From Nitrincola sp048264025 (lineage in GTDB: Bacteria; Pseudomonadota; Gammaproteobacteria; Pseudomonadales; Balneatricaceae): 64,000 nt of DNA. Positions 51,695-60,650 of this stretch are shown here, piece by piece. How positions within the stretch are numbered: the stretch's first letter is position 1; each line of letters begins with the position of its first letter. The notes below the pieces were generated by a model. That model did not search any database. It was not told the DNA's origin and saw only the letters and a list, made by a program, of their open reading frames with translations. Location of the stretch: assembly GCF_048264025.1 (NCBI RefSeq), contig NZ_JBLXDN010000005.1, positions 1 through 64,000 on the forward strand, given 5' to 3'. The translations under genes and the position numbers were made by a program.

Positions 51695-52323
51695 AAGGTT
51701 GTTTCATTACCCTGGAAGGCGTTGAAGGAGTGGGTAAAACCACCAACCTGGACTATATCCATCAGCGCCTGCTGGCCGCCGGAAAAACTGTTGTGGTCAC
51801 GCGCGAGCCAGGTGGTACCGCCATGGCTGAAGAGATCCGTGAATTGCTGTTGCGACAGCGCAGCGAGTCAGTATCGGAAATGGCTGAGCTGTTGTTAATG
51901 TTTGCTGCGCGTGCCCAGCACTTGCATGCGCTGATCACGCCCGCGCTAGAGCAAGGCCATTGGGTGCTGTGTGACCGGTTTACCGATGCGACCTATGCCT
52001 ATCAAGGCGGCGGTCGAGGTGTTTCGCTGTCGCTGATCAGTACACTGGAAACCATGGTGCAAGCTTCTCTTCGCCCGGATCTTACTCTGTTGCTGGATCT
52101 GCCGGTTGAGCTAGGACTGCAGCGTGCTCGCAATCGCAGCACACCGGATCGTTTTGAAGCCGAAAAACAGCGGTTCTTTGAAGCGGTCAGACAGGTTTAT
52201 CTGGACCGGGCGATGGCAGAACCTGAGCGCTTTGCCGTTATAGATGCATCGCTGGATCTTGAACAGGTGCAGCAGCAGATACGTGTGCAACTCAAGCAGC
52301 GCCTGGGAGTCAATCCGGTATGA
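51691..52323 (+). CDS. tmk: Thymidylate kinase
   Basis: The 210-residue protein has P-loop EGVEGVGKTTN (residues 8-18), DR(F/Y) motif in CDRFTDATYAYQGGGRG, and the LID-region Arg residues (RNRSTPDRFE). It phosphorylates dTMP to dTDP. Overlaps mltG and holB by 4 bp each. Confidence 0.96.
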   Translation: MKGCFITLEGVEGVGKTTNLDYIHQRLLAAGKTVVVTREPGGTAMAEEIRELLLRQRSESVSEMAELLLMFAARAQHLHALITPALEQGHWVLCDRFTDATYAYQGGGRGVSLSLISTLETMVQASLRPDLTLLLDLPVELGLQRARNRSTPDRFEAEKQRFFEAVRQVYLDRAMAEPERFAVIDASLDLEQVQQQIRVQLKQRLGVNPV

Positions 52324-53315
52324 CCCACACGCCACTCGTTGTCCCCTGGGCTGATCCGTTGTGGAATAAGTTGGCCAGGCAGCACGCCGAATCCCGCTTG
52401 CCGCATGCGCTGCTTCTAACGGGACATACCGGTATAGGCAAGAGTGAGTTTGCCCAGGCGTTTGCGCACTTGTTGCTGTGCCATCAGCCGCTCAATCATC
52501 AACCCTGTGGCTACTGCCGAAGTTGTGAGTTGCTGAGCAGTGGTAATCACCCGGATCTGGTCTATCTGCACCCGGCTGAGGCAGGTAAGGCGATCAAGGT
52601 TGATCAGGTGCGTGAGTTGTTGCAGTTTCTGCATAATACTGCACAACAGGGTGGCTACCGTGTGGTGGTGATGGAGCCGGCCGAAAACATGAATATCAAT
52701 GCGGCCAATGCCTTGCTCAAGTCACTCGAAGAGCCAGGCAATAACACCCTGCTGTTACTGGTATCGCATCAGCCGGGGCAGCTTATGCCGACTATCCGCA
52801 GTCGCTGTCAGCAGGTTGGTTTTCCCATGCCGAGTACCGAACAGTCTACGCCCTGGCTGACGCAGCAGTTGGGCATAGAGGCTGAACGGGCCGGGCAGTT
52901 GTTACGCATTACGCAGGGCGCGCCACTTAAAGCGCGCCAGCTTTACCAGACAGATCAGGTCAGCTTTAGGGCAAGCTTTGTGACCGGACTGGCTGATCTG
53001 CTCAAAGCCCGTACAACCGCAGTGACGCAGGCAGAAAAGCTATACAAGGAAGATTTGTTGCAACTTCTGGAGTGGATGCACAGTCTATTGGTAGACATTG
53101 CCCGCTTACAAGCCGATAGTGAAACCCAGAAAATCAGCAACGCCGACATGTTTAAAATGCTGAATGCCGTTGCTAAAAAGACTACAGCCGTTAAACTTTA
53201 TTCATTAATTGATCAGTTACAAGCGGAACGGGTCAGTTTAATGGAACGTCACAACCCAAACCGTCAGTTGTTGCTTGAAACGCTGCTGCTTGGATGGGTT
53301 GGACTGGTTCGATAA
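52320..53315 (+). CDS. holB: DNA polymerase III delta-prime subunit
   Basis: The 331-residue AAA+-like clamp-loader subunit has the degenerate P-loop TGHTGIGKSEFA (~residue 36), zinc-module cysteines (LLCHQ, CGYCRSC), and the SRC motif (IRSRCQQVGFP). It belongs to the clamp-loader complex that opens beta. Followed by the pilZ gene 17 bp later. Confidence 0.94.
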   Translation: MTHTPLVVPWADPLWNKLARQHAESRLPHALLLTGHTGIGKSEFAQAFAHLLLCHQPLNHQPCGYCRSCELLSSGNHPDLVYLHPAEAGKAIKVDQVRELLQFLHNTAQQGGYRVVVMEPAENMNINAANALLKSLEEPGNNTLLLLVSHQPGQLMPTIRSRCQQVGFPMPSTEQSTPWLTQQLGIEAERAGQLLRITQGAPLKARQLYQTDQVSFRASFVTGLADLLKARTTAVTQAEKLYKEDLLQLLEWMHSLLVDIARLQADSETQKISNADMFKMLNAVAKKTTAVKLYSLIDQLQAERVSLMERHNPNRQLLLETLLLGWVGLVR

Positions 53316-53332
53316 TGTAAAGGAATCTGAAA

Positions 53333-53683
53333 ATGTCGATCGTACCCAGAATCAGTCACGGTATTCTTTCTCTGGCCATAGAGAATAAAGAAGATCTGTA
53401 CAAATCGTTTATGCCGTTCGTCACGCACAGTGGTTTGTTCATACCCACCTCACGCTCGTATCAGTTGGGTGAAGAAGTATTTATGCTGCTGACTGTGATG
53501 GAAGAGCAGGAAAAGATCCCGGTTACCGGAAAGGTAATCTGGGTAACGCCCAAGGCAGCACAAGGCGGCCGAGTACCTGGTATCGGCATACAATTGACCG
53601 CCGATGATGCGCCACTGGTGCGTAAGATTGAAAACTACCTTGCCGGTGCGCTTAATAGCTCACGGCGTACTTACACTATTTAA
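53333..53683 (+). CDS. pilZ: PilZ-domain protein
   Basis: The 116-residue single PilZ domain corresponds to the founding type IV pilus PilZ encoded between holB and tatD in many gammaproteobacteria. It contains FIPTSRSYQLGEEVFMLL and VTGKVIWVTPKA. The RxxxR c-di-GMP motif is not evident, in line with the orthologues that do not bind the nucleotide. Needed for type IV pilus biogenesis through PilB and FimX. Confidence 0.9.
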   Translation: MSIVPRISHGILSLAIENKEDLYKSFMPFVTHSGLFIPTSRSYQLGEEVFMLLTVMEEQEKIPVTGKVIWVTPKAAQGGRVPGIGIQLTADDAPLVRKIENYLAGALNSSRRTYTI

Positions 53684-53709
53684 ACCTGACAGGATTAGAA
53701 ACTGCCGTT

Positions 53710-54489
53710 ATGTATGTGGACTCGCACTGCCATCTGGATCGAATCAATATAGAAAAGTTGAATACTTCACTGGCCGGGCTGGTTGATGCCGCGGTGGAGC
53801 GGGGCGTGCACAAAATGCTCTGTGTTTCTATCGATCTGGAGCAGTTTGAGCAGATGGCAACCTCAGTCGCGCCATTTTCGCAGGTTTACCTGTCGGCCGG
53901 TGTGCACCCTTTGCATGTCGATGAGCAGCCCTATGATGAACAGCGTTTACGTCAGGCAGTCAGCCGCAACAGAGTGGTGGCTATAGGCGAAACCGGGCTG
54001 GATTATTATTACTCCAAAGATCATATTGAAGCGCAACACGAGAGCTTTGCCGGACACCTGCGCCTGGCGGGTGAGCTGGGCCTGCCGGTTATAGTGCACA
54101 CCCGTGATGCCCGCGAAGATACGCTGAAGCTGATCGATCAATATGGTAACCCCGAATCTGCCGGGGTATTGCACTGCTTCACTGAGTCGAAGGAGATGGC
54201 AATGGCCGCGCTGGAAATGAATTACATGATTTCCTTCTCTGGCATTATCACTTTCAAAAATGCGGAAGAGCTGCGAGAGGTTGTCCGTGCTGTACCCCTG
54301 GATAAGCTGCTGATCGAAACGGATTCACCTTACCTGGCTCCTGTACCTTATCGCGGCAAGCAGAACCAGCCAGCCTACGTGGTCGAAGTTGCTCAGTGTG
54401 TAGCGGATTTGAAGGGTGTGTCTGTAGAAGAGGTGGCAGAAGTGACACAGAATAACTTCAACCGCTTATTTTCACGGGCGCAGGGGTAA
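53710..54489 (+). CDS. TatD-family metal-dependent deoxyribonuclease
   Basis: The 259-residue TIM-barrel hydrolase has the metal-binding His pair in YVDSHCHLD, Glu in AIGETGLDYYYSKD, His in VIVHTRDA and GVLHCFTE, and the Asp in LIETDSPYLAP. It is the YcfH-type located after pilZ. TatD proteins cleave DNA 3'-5' and are linked to DNA repair and turnover. Confidence 0.93.
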   Translation: MYVDSHCHLDRINIEKLNTSLAGLVDAAVERGVHKMLCVSIDLEQFEQMATSVAPFSQVYLSAGVHPLHVDEQPYDEQRLRQAVSRNRVVAIGETGLDYYYSKDHIEAQHESFAGHLRLAGELGLPVIVHTRDAREDTLKLIDQYGNPESAGVLHCFTESKEMAMAALEMNYMISFSGIITFKNAEELREVVRAVPLDKLLIETDSPYLAPVPYRGKQNQPAYVVEVAQCVADLKGVSVEEVAEVTQNNFNRLFSRAQG

Positions 54490-54542
54490 AGCCTAAGTTT
54501 GTTGCTGGGTGTCAGGCTTGCCCGGTCCTTGGGCAAGAAACC

Positions 54543-55106
54543 TCAGTAACCCATGTCATCATCGGTCATTGGAGTGATGCTCAACAGCATTTTGGTCAGA
54601 TCCAACAGGATGATCAAAATGTTATTGTGGTAGCACACGCCCTGTACAAAGCGTTTCGCGGATTCATCACCACTCAGATTCGGCGCACGATCCACGCGGT
54701 TGGTAGGCAGATTGATAACTTCATCAACACTGTCAACCACCAGGCCGATTACTTCCTTATCATTCAGTTCCACCACGATGATTCGCGTATCATCATCATA
54801 GGGGACATCTGACATGTGGAACAGACGGCGAGTGTCTATCACTGTGACCACGTTACCACGCACATTAATGATGCCCAGTACGGAATAGTCAGCCCCTGGC
54901 ACCGGGGTGATTTCGACGTAGCGTAGCACTTCCTTAACCTGCATCACATCGATGCCATACAGCTCCTGATTAACGCGAAAGGTAGCCCACTGGTGGTAGA
55001 CAACTTCTTCCTCATTGGCGCGACGTGCGGCCTCATTCCGCTGCTTGTTATTCTTGGTACTTTCCTGAAGCATTTTTATTTGCTCGGCGGCGGCTTCTAA
55101 ACTCAT
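54543..55106 (-). CDS. CheW-like chemotaxis coupling protein
   Basis: The 187-residue protein has an N-terminal coiled extension (residues ~1-38) and a CheW domain (~40-180). Key blocks are WATFRVNQELYGIDVMQVKEVLR, VRGNVVTVIDTRRLF and VIGLVVDSVDEVINLP. CheW joins receptors to CheA. It is isolated from other che genes, so it may serve a subset of receptors such as the CZB receptor at 33652. That link is speculative. Confidence 0.88.
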   Translation of the reverse strand: MSLEAAAEQIKMLQESTKNNKQRNEAARRANEEEVVYHQWATFRVNQELYGIDVMQVKEVLRYVEITPVPGADYSVLGIINVRGNVVTVIDTRRLFHMSDVPYDDDTRIIVVELNDKEVIGLVVDSVDEVINLPTNRVDRAPNLSGDESAKRFVQGVCYHNNILIILLDLTKMLLSITPMTDDDMGY

Positions 55107-55219
55107 GATTAAGGATCCTTTCAGCTACCTGTTAATGGCTGTCGATTCAGAATGTGATTATCAAGGATTATAGCTTCAATAACGGCACGTAGCCATGCCA
55201 AAAATCGGGCATCCTTGTT

Positions 55220-55543
55220 TTATAGGCAGTTGTCCGGTTTTGGCAAGCCAGCCAGACACGCGGCCAGCTTGGCAGGACTGCCCGGAAACAGCTTCATCAA
55301 GTGAATACTACGGCCTTTATCCGCTCCCAGTTCACGACTGACCGCTTTACATAATGGTCGCATGGCTGGTGAATGCTCATAACGTTGGTAAAAGTCACGC
55401 AGCAGCCAAATAATCTCCCAGTGCTCATTGCTGAGCTCTAGGCCTTTCTCTTCAGCCAGGGCGCAGGTCAGTGCTTCTGACCAGTCCTCCAACCGCAGCA
55501 GGTAGCCCTCATCGTCGAGCAGGGAGCGAATGTCTGTTGTCAT
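55220..55543 (-). CDS. tusE: TusE (DsrC family), tRNA 2-thiouridine sulfur relay
   Basis: The 107-residue protein starts at ATG 55543 (MTTDIRSLLDDEGYLLRLEDW). It has the DsrC pattern ELSNEHWEIIWLLRDFY and ends in a penultimate Cys (PDNCL), the sulfur-carrying residue. The start overlaps the tusB stop. TusE takes persulfide from TusD and gives it to MnmA. Confidence 0.92.
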   Translation of the reverse strand: MTTDIRSLLDDEGYLLRLEDWSEALTCALAEEKGLELSNEHWEIIWLLRDFYQRYEHSPAMRPLCKAVSRELGADKGRSIHLMKLFPGSPAKLAACLAGLPKPDNCL

Positions 55544-55830
55544 CAAAACCAACTCACTACGCGCTTGCAACCGAGTGTCAGGTTAACGAACTCAGGATCT
55601 GTGATGGCGATCACCTTGCCGGTCTCCTGAATACCACGAGCTTCCAGATCCACAGCCAGTACATGTAATTTGACTGAGTCAGGAAGCCTGTGTCGATGTG
55701 CTGGCAGGGTCAGATAAACACCGTCTTCAATCAGCAGCAGCACGTCGTCACTTGCCAGGGCGGCAAGGCAGTGAGCCAGCGTCGTGCTGTCTGAGGGGCT
55801 GGTGTTCAGGGTATGCAGTGTTTTATTCAT
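55543..55830 (-). CDS. tusB: TusB (DsrH), sulfur relay subunit
   Basis: The 95-residue DsrH-like protein has HTLNTSPSDSTTLAHCLAAL and DDVLLLIEDGVYL. The Cys in LGCKRVVSWF is near the end. It forms the TusBCD hexamer with its neighbours. Confidence 0.9.
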   Translation of the reverse strand: MNKTLHTLNTSPSDSTTLAHCLAALASDDVLLLIEDGVYLTLPAHRHRLPDSVKLHVLAVDLEARGIQETGKVIAITDPEFVNLTLGCKRVVSWF

Positions 55831-55838
55831 GGTGCTCC

Positions 55839-56210
55839 TTAGACGGTCAGCACAACGTCGTGATTTTGTATCAGCTCAGTCAGTTGCGCAGGCTGCAGAA
55901 CCTCGGGTACCAGCATCAGCTGCTGCGCGTCCAGACCATGAAAGGCCATGGAGGCGGCATCGGTATAGATGGCATCTATATCATAGAGCTCCAGTGAGGC
56001 TTGCAAGGCATTGAGGTTTTTTTGACCAATACCGGCCGGATTTTGCGCCGGTAGTAATTGTAGCAGCGCATCACCCAACAGCAGCAGGCTGACGGGCTGT
56101 TCAAATACAGAGCAGGTCAGCGCAACATCCAGCAAGTCCCGCGCCGCTGAAGAGCCATAGGGCGCTGTCCGGCTGATTAGCAGAAAGCGTTTGCAGGGCT
56201 TCTCACTCAT
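55839..56210 (-). CDS. tusC: TusC (DsrF), sulfur relay subunit
   Basis: The 123-residue DsrF-like protein has LLISRTAPYGSSAARDLLDV and VSLLLLGDALLQLLP. Coupled to tusD by a 4 bp overlap. Confidence 0.9.
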   Translation of the reverse strand: MSEKPCKRFLLISRTAPYGSSAARDLLDVALTCSVFEQPVSLLLLGDALLQLLPAQNPAGIGQKNLNALQASLELYDIDAIYTDAASMAFHGLDAQQLMLVPEVLQPAQLTELIQNHDVVLTV

Positions 56211-56605
56211 CCGCGACCTCCAAAGGTAATCACTCGGTCAGACAGTATGGCGGCTTCTGTCAGTTGCCCCAGCCCGGAAAGCTCAAAGCCTGCCGCCAGA
56301 TTGCCGTGGGGTTTATCGTAGCGTTTGGCTTCGTTGTCATCCAGCAAACCGCGACGTATGGCTGCTGCGATACACACCACCAGGTCCAGTTGGTGTTGTT
56401 CTGCCAGTGTCTGCCAGGCTGTGGGGATACAGGGCTCATCCGGTGGGCTGCTGGACAGGCCGTTAGCGTTCATCACACCGTCACGGTAAAAAAATACCCG
56501 GTGCAGCGTATGTCCGGCGTCGAGTAAAGCTTTGGCGAACCGCAACGCTGTTTCGGGTGCCTGGTGCTGCACCGGTGATGCATGAACGATCAGCGTAAAT
56601 ATCAT
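56207..56605 (-). CDS. tusD: TusD (DsrE), sulfurtransferase subunit
   Basis: The 132-residue DsrE-like protein has FYRDGVMNANGL and the sulfur-accepting Cys in LDLVVCIAAAIRRGLL (~residue 80). It receives sulfur from TusA. First gene of tusDCB-tusE. yccA lies downstream on the same strand; in E. coli the same neighbours are found. Confidence 0.92.
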   Translation of the reverse strand: MIFTLIVHASPVQHQAPETALRFAKALLDAGHTLHRVFFYRDGVMNANGLSSSPPDEPCIPTAWQTLAEQHQLDLVVCIAAAIRRGLLDDNEAKRYDKPHGNLAAGFELSGLGQLTEAAILSDRVITFGGRG

Positions 56606-56625
56606 TTAGACCTCGCCATAAAATA

Positions 56626-56661
56626 AAAACCCCGCCATCTTAACAAAGAGAGCGGGGTTTT
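56626..56661 (-). terminator. Terminator between yccA and tusD
   Basis: AAAACCCCGC and GCGGGGTTTT arms with a loop of about 16 nt, A-rich on the left and T-rich on the right. It can end yccA transcription on the minus strand. Confidence 0.8.
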
Positions 56662-56677
56662 CTGAAGTGCGTGAAGC

Positions 56678-57358
56678 TTAGTCGCTGCTAAGTACACCCA
56701 CCAGATGCAACAAATGTACAAACAGGTTGTAGATGCTCAGGTAGAGACCAACCGTTGCCATGATGTAGTTCTGGTAGTGACCATTAACGATGTTGCTGGT
56801 GTCATACAGGATGAAACCGGCCATCAGCAGTACCACCAGAGCCGAGAACGCCAGGTGCAGCGCTGGGATGTGTACGCCGAAAAACGGCAGTACCAGCAAC
56901 ACAACCATGGCAATCAGCATCACGATGGCGCCCGTAGCCAGGAAGCCGCCCATAAAACTGAAGTCTTTTTTGCTGTTCATGACATAAGCCGACAAGCCTA
57001 CAAATGTCAGGGCTGTCATGCCCAGTGCGGTCATGACGATCTGACCACCGCCAGCCATAGCCAGGTAGTGGTTCAGCAGCGGACCAAGACCGAACCCCAT
57101 CAAGCCAGTAAAGGCAAAGATCAGCGGCAGGGCAGCGGCAGAATTCTGTTTACGGTTCAGGACAAAGATCAAACCGAAGCTGACCAGCACACTTCCGATA
57201 TAAACAATGAAAGGTGGATTGATCATCATGGAGATGACGGCTGTCACGGCACTGAAGCCGAGCGTCATACCCAGCAACATATAGGTGTTGCGGATCATCT
57301 TGTTGGTCCGGATTACCGACTCTTGTGAGCTGTAACCCAGTTCTTGTACTTTATCCAT
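56678..57358 (-). CDS. yccA: Bax-inhibitor-1/YccA family membrane protein
   Basis: The 226-residue protein starts at ATG 57358, with GAGGAT before it. It has seven predicted helices. The ends are typical of YccA/BI-1 (GYSSQESVIRTNKMIRNTYMLL as key block; C-terminal LYLSIYNLFVHLLHLVGVL). YccA protects membrane proteins from FtsH and related homologues leak Ca. Only some acidic pore residues can be seen. Confidence 0.93.
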   Translation of the reverse strand: MDKVQELGYSSQESVIRTNKMIRNTYMLLGMTLGFSAVTAVISMMINPPFIVYIGSVLVSFGLIFVLNRKQNSAAALPLIFAFTGLMGFGLGPLLNHYLAMAGGGQIVMTALGMTALTFVGLSAYVMNSKKDFSFMGGFLATGAIVMLIAMVVLLVLPFFGVHIPALHLAFSALVVLLMAGFILYDTSNIVNGHYQNYIMATVGLYLSIYNLFVHLLHLVGVLSSD

Positions 57359-57490
57359 AGTAATCCTCATTATTGTTGAATCTGGAACAAGGTTAATAAT
57401 CAGGGTAAATTACCCCGAGTTCAAGCTTTTGACCTAATTCATGTGGAATAATTCCAATTCTGTCGCAAACCCTGCCCAAGAAGTTTTAAT

Positions 57491-58273
57491 GTGAGTATAG
57501 ATAGCCTTAGCAGTTTTCCCAGTATCCTTTATGAAGATGACACTTTAATTGCCCTGCACAAGCCCGCAGGCTTGTTAGTTCATCCCAGTTGGATATCGCC
57601 AGCCAGCACGCCCAATCTGATCGGTCTGTTGAAGCAGCGCTTTCCCGACGATACCTTTCATACGATTCATCGGCTCGATCGGGGCACCTCCGGTGTGATT
57701 TTGTTCGTACGCAATGACAAAGAAGCGGCCAAGGTGATGCATCAGCAGTTTCTCGATCGACAGGTCAGCAAAACCTATCTCTGTGTTGTGCGTGGCTGGA
57801 CTGAAGCCGAAGGTACCATTGATTACCCACTGCGTTATGAAAAGGATCGCTATTCAGAACCCTTCGCCAATGAAGACAAAGCACCGCGCGATGCGGTAAC
57901 TCATTACCGTACCCTGGCGCAGGTAGAGTTGCCCATTGCCGTCGGACGCTATCCGGTGGCGCGTTATTCATTACTGGAAGTTAAGCCTGAAACCGGACGT
58001 AAACATCAAATACGTCGACACATGAAACATATCATGCACCCACTGGTGGGCGACACCAATCACGGAGAAGGGCGACATAATCGCCTATTTCGCGATCATT
58101 TTTCGATACATAGACTGTTGCTGATGGCCACTGAACTTAAGGTTGTACACCCTAAAGAATTGCGTAAGGTTCATATCAGCGCGACACCGGATGAAGAGGT
58201 TCTGACGCTGTTCACCAAGCTGGGTTGGGGCTGTTTGGCTGATTTGTCTGAAAACCCACAACTGCTGTGCTGA
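57491..58273 (+). CDS. truC: tRNA pseudouridine-65 synthase TruC
   Basis: The 260-residue RluA-type enzyme (GTG start) has the catalytic Asp in HRLDRGTSGVILF (~residue 63). The TruC-specific block is visible: FANEDKAPRDAVTHYR, ARYSLLEVKPETGRKHQIRR, HPLVGDTNHG. It modifies U65 of tRNA-Ile and tRNA-Asp. Confidence 0.92.
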   Translation: MSIDSLSSFPSILYEDDTLIALHKPAGLLVHPSWISPASTPNLIGLLKQRFPDDTFHTIHRLDRGTSGVILFVRNDKEAAKVMHQQFLDRQVSKTYLCVVRGWTEAEGTIDYPLRYEKDRYSEPFANEDKAPRDAVTHYRTLAQVELPIAVGRYPVARYSLLEVKPETGRKHQIRRHMKHIMHPLVGDTNHGEGRHNRLFRDHFSIHRLLLMATELKVVHPKELRKVHISATPDEEVLTLFTKLGWGCLADLSENPQLLC

Positions 58274-58343
58274 ATTCATTGCGAAATCTGCCGCGCGTGG
58301 TAGCATGAGGGCATAATTAACTAGAATAGTTTTTGCATACAAC

Positions 58344-59126
58344 ATGACAAATCAGCCAAGCACCACCCGTACGTTGACCAACCGGCTCAAGTCTGGCAAA
58401 CCCCTGCGCATCGCCCTTATAGGTGCCATGGATCAGGAAATTGAACTGCTGAAAAGCGCCATGCAAGATCTGCAGTCGTTTAACCAGGCCGGTTACGATT
58501 TTCACAAAGGTACACTCCATGGTGCCGAGGTTATTCTGTTGAAATCCGGCATAGGCAAAGTCAACGCGGCTATCGGCACGACTATTTTGCTGCATGAATT
58601 CAACCCTGACTGCGTTATCAATACCGGATCTGCCGGCGGCTTTGATCCGTTGCTGAAAGTCGGTGATGTGGTGATCTCTGACCGCGTGCTGCATCATGAT
58701 GCTGACCTGACCGTTTTTGGCTACAAACCTGGCCAGTTGCCAGGTATGCCACCGGCGTTTATTCCCGATGCTGATCTGTCAGCCATTGCCGAAAAGTGTA
58801 TTAATGAATTTGCTGGCGTGACCACCGTGCATGGTCTGATCGCCACCGGCGACAGCTTTATGGATGAGCCAGAACGCGTTAAAGCTACACGTAAAACTTT
58901 CCCTGATATCAAGGCAGTAGAGATGGAAGCTGCAGCGATTGCTCAGACTTGTCATCGCTTTGATATCCCGTTTATTGTCATCCGGGCACTGTCTGATATT
59001 GCCGGTAAAGAATCCAATATCTCCTTCAAGGAGTTTCTGGAAACGGCCGCCACCAACTCGGCTAATATGGTCAGTGCGATTATCCGCGGCATTGTAGCCG
59101 GTCATACAACTACACAGTCAGCTTAA
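58344..59126 (+). CDS. mtnN: 5'-methylthioadenosine/S-adenosylhomocysteine nucleosidase
   Basis: The 260-residue protein is about 25 residues longer than most MTANs at the N-terminus. Active-site features are the Glu in IGAMDQEIELL, the substrate loop KSGIGKVNAAIGT and INTGSAGGFDP, Glu in VEMEAAAIAQ and the catalytic Asp in ALSDIAG. It removes adenine from MTA, SAH and 5'-deoxyadenosine. The N-terminal extension has no recognised role; a later start is unlikely because the first internal ATG lies within the conserved GAMDQE. Confidence 0.93.
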   Translation: MTNQPSTTRTLTNRLKSGKPLRIALIGAMDQEIELLKSAMQDLQSFNQAGYDFHKGTLHGAEVILLKSGIGKVNAAIGTTILLHEFNPDCVINTGSAGGFDPLLKVGDVVISDRVLHHDADLTVFGYKPGQLPGMPPAFIPDADLSAIAEKCINEFAGVTTVHGLIATGDSFMDEPERVKATRKTFPDIKAVEMEAAAIAQTCHRFDIPFIVIRALSDIAGKESNISFKEFLETAATNSANMVSAIIRGIVAGHTTTQSA

Positions 59127-59166
59127 TCGACTGTGGCAGTGTTACCGTATTGAATAGAGGTTAAAC

Positions 59167-60039
59167 ATGGCAAAAGTAGCATTTATCGGTCTGGGCACCA
59201 TGGGCTTCCCAATGGCAGGGCACCTGGCTGCCAAGGGCCATGAGGTTTGTGTATACAACCGCAGTAGCGCCAAAGCAGAAAGCTGGGTGAAGCAACATGG
59301 CGGCCGCTTTGCTGCCACACCGGCACAGGCGGCTGAAGGTGCTGAACTGGTGTTTGTCTGTGTTGGCAATGATGAAGATCTGCGTTCAGTCACCATGACT
59401 GAAACCGGTGTGCTTGCAGGAATGAAATCCGGTGCCGTACTGGTAGATCACACCACCGCATCGGCCGAAGTGGCGCGTGAGCTCTACCAGGTAGCAACTG
59501 AGCAAGGCATAGGCTTTCTGGATGCACCGGTATCTGGTGGTCAGGCCGGTGCCGAAAATGGCGTGCTGAGCGTGATGATCGGTGGTGATGAAGCGGTGTA
59601 TCAGCAGGCTGAACCCGTTATTGCCAGCTATGCCAAATCACAACAACTGATTGGCGGCCCGGGTGCTGGCCAGTTGGCTAAAATGGTCAATCAGATCTGC
59701 ATTGCCGGTCTGGTACAGGGTCTGGCTGAGGCCGTGCATTTTATTGAGAAGTCCGGCCTGGATGGTGAAAAAGTATTCGATGTTATTCAGCACGGTGCCG
59801 CCGGTTCCTGGCAGATGAGCAATCGACATAAAACCATGCTGCAAGGCGAATTTGATTTTGGTTTTGCTGTTGATTGGATGCGCAAAGATCTGAGCATCAC
59901 CCTGAATGAAGCACGACGTAATGGCGCACAGTTACCGATTACCGCGCTGGTGGATCAGTTTTACGCCGAGGTGCAGCAGCGCGGTGGTGGACGCTGGGAT
60001 ACCTCCAGCTTGCTGAAAAGATTTGAGACTGGTCGTTAA
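59167..60039 (+). CDS. NAD(P)-dependent beta-hydroxyacid dehydrogenase
   Basis: The 290-residue enzyme has the N-terminal Rossmann motif GLGTMGFPMAGHLA, the substrate motif DAPVSGGQAGAENGVL, and the catalytic Lys in GAGQLAKMVNQI. This is the 3-hydroxyisobutyrate/tartronate-semialdehyde reductase family (GarR, MmsB, YihU). The exact substrate cannot be assigned. Confidence 0.9.
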   Translation: MAKVAFIGLGTMGFPMAGHLAAKGHEVCVYNRSSAKAESWVKQHGGRFAATPAQAAEGAELVFVCVGNDEDLRSVTMTETGVLAGMKSGAVLVDHTTASAEVARELYQVATEQGIGFLDAPVSGGQAGAENGVLSVMIGGDEAVYQQAEPVIASYAKSQQLIGGPGAGQLAKMVNQICIAGLVQGLAEAVHFIEKSGLDGEKVFDVIQHGAAGSWQMSNRHKTMLQGEFDFGFAVDWMRKDLSITLNEARRNGAQLPITALVDQFYAEVQQRGGGRWDTSSLLKRFETGR

Positions 60040-60109
60040 TACTCTATAATCGCGACCCAACGGGCAACAAGACCCGACTCATTTCATTAAAAAAGCAAAG
60101 GTACCTTCT

Positions 60110-60253
60110 ATGTCATCCATTGATAAATACAGCATGATTTCGCTGGCACCCAGTATCGCCGTTATTATCGGCGTGGTCGTCATTACCGTTTTGGGTAGTC
60201 TGTTCCTGAAAAAGGCGATTGCCAAGGATGCGGCGGCAGCGGGTGAAAAGTAA
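60110..60253 (+). CDS. Small single-pass membrane peptide, 47 residues
   Basis: The ATG at 60110 (with AAAGG upstream, 60098-60102) opens a 47-residue frame starting MSSIDKYSMISLAPSIAV. A hydrophobic helix (residues ~12-32) follows, then a short basic-acidic tail (KKAIAKDAAAAGEK). Coding is supported by the ribosome site, the typical leader-helix-tail composition and its isolated fit in the 295 bp gap. No family is recognised. Confidence 0.55.
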   Translation: MSSIDKYSMISLAPSIAVIIGVVVITVLGSLFLKKAIAKDAAAAGEK

Positions 60254-60334
60254 CTGCTAAAAAGTCACTGCTAAAAAGGTCACAGGCAGTGTTATGCTAG
60301 CTGCCTGTGACAAACCAACCCCAGGATTCCGTCC

Positions 60335-60646
60335 ATGCATCGATCTAAAAACCTCAGCCAGACAGAAACACCAGCCGTTGATGCGCAACGTCATCCGCTA
60401 TTGTCGGATAATGATGTCAACACCATTCTGGTGAATGGGGCACAGATGTCACTGAGCAAGTTGAAGCGGGCGCGTTCATTTAATGCTCGTATCTACTATT
60501 ACGCTGAAATCGGGGTGTATCTGGAAGTGTCGCTGTCCAGAGGGGCCGGTATTACCGATGAAACCCGTGAACAGTTGCAGGAAATCCACAAGGAAGCCAC
60601 GCACGTGCACATGAATGCCAACAAGCGTCTGGCGTTAAAACCCTGA
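60335..60646 (+). CDS. Conserved-looking small protein of unknown function
   Basis: The 103-residue soluble protein has AGGA before the ATG and lies 4 bp upstream of uvrC. The middle part (SLSKLKRARSFNARIYYYAEIGVYLEVSLSRG as key blocks) could be a small alpha-beta domain. The family is unknown. Confidence 0.6.
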   Translation: MHRSKNLSQTETPAVDAQRHPLLSDNDVNTILVNGAQMSLSKLKRARSFNARIYYYAEIGVYLEVSLSRGAGITDETREQLQEIHKEATHVHMNANKRLALKP

Positions 60647-60650
60647 GCAC

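Noticed and set aside
56705..57328. 207-codon His/Gln-rich plus-strand frame
   Set aside because: It is the antisense of yccA; no ribosome site or homology pattern.
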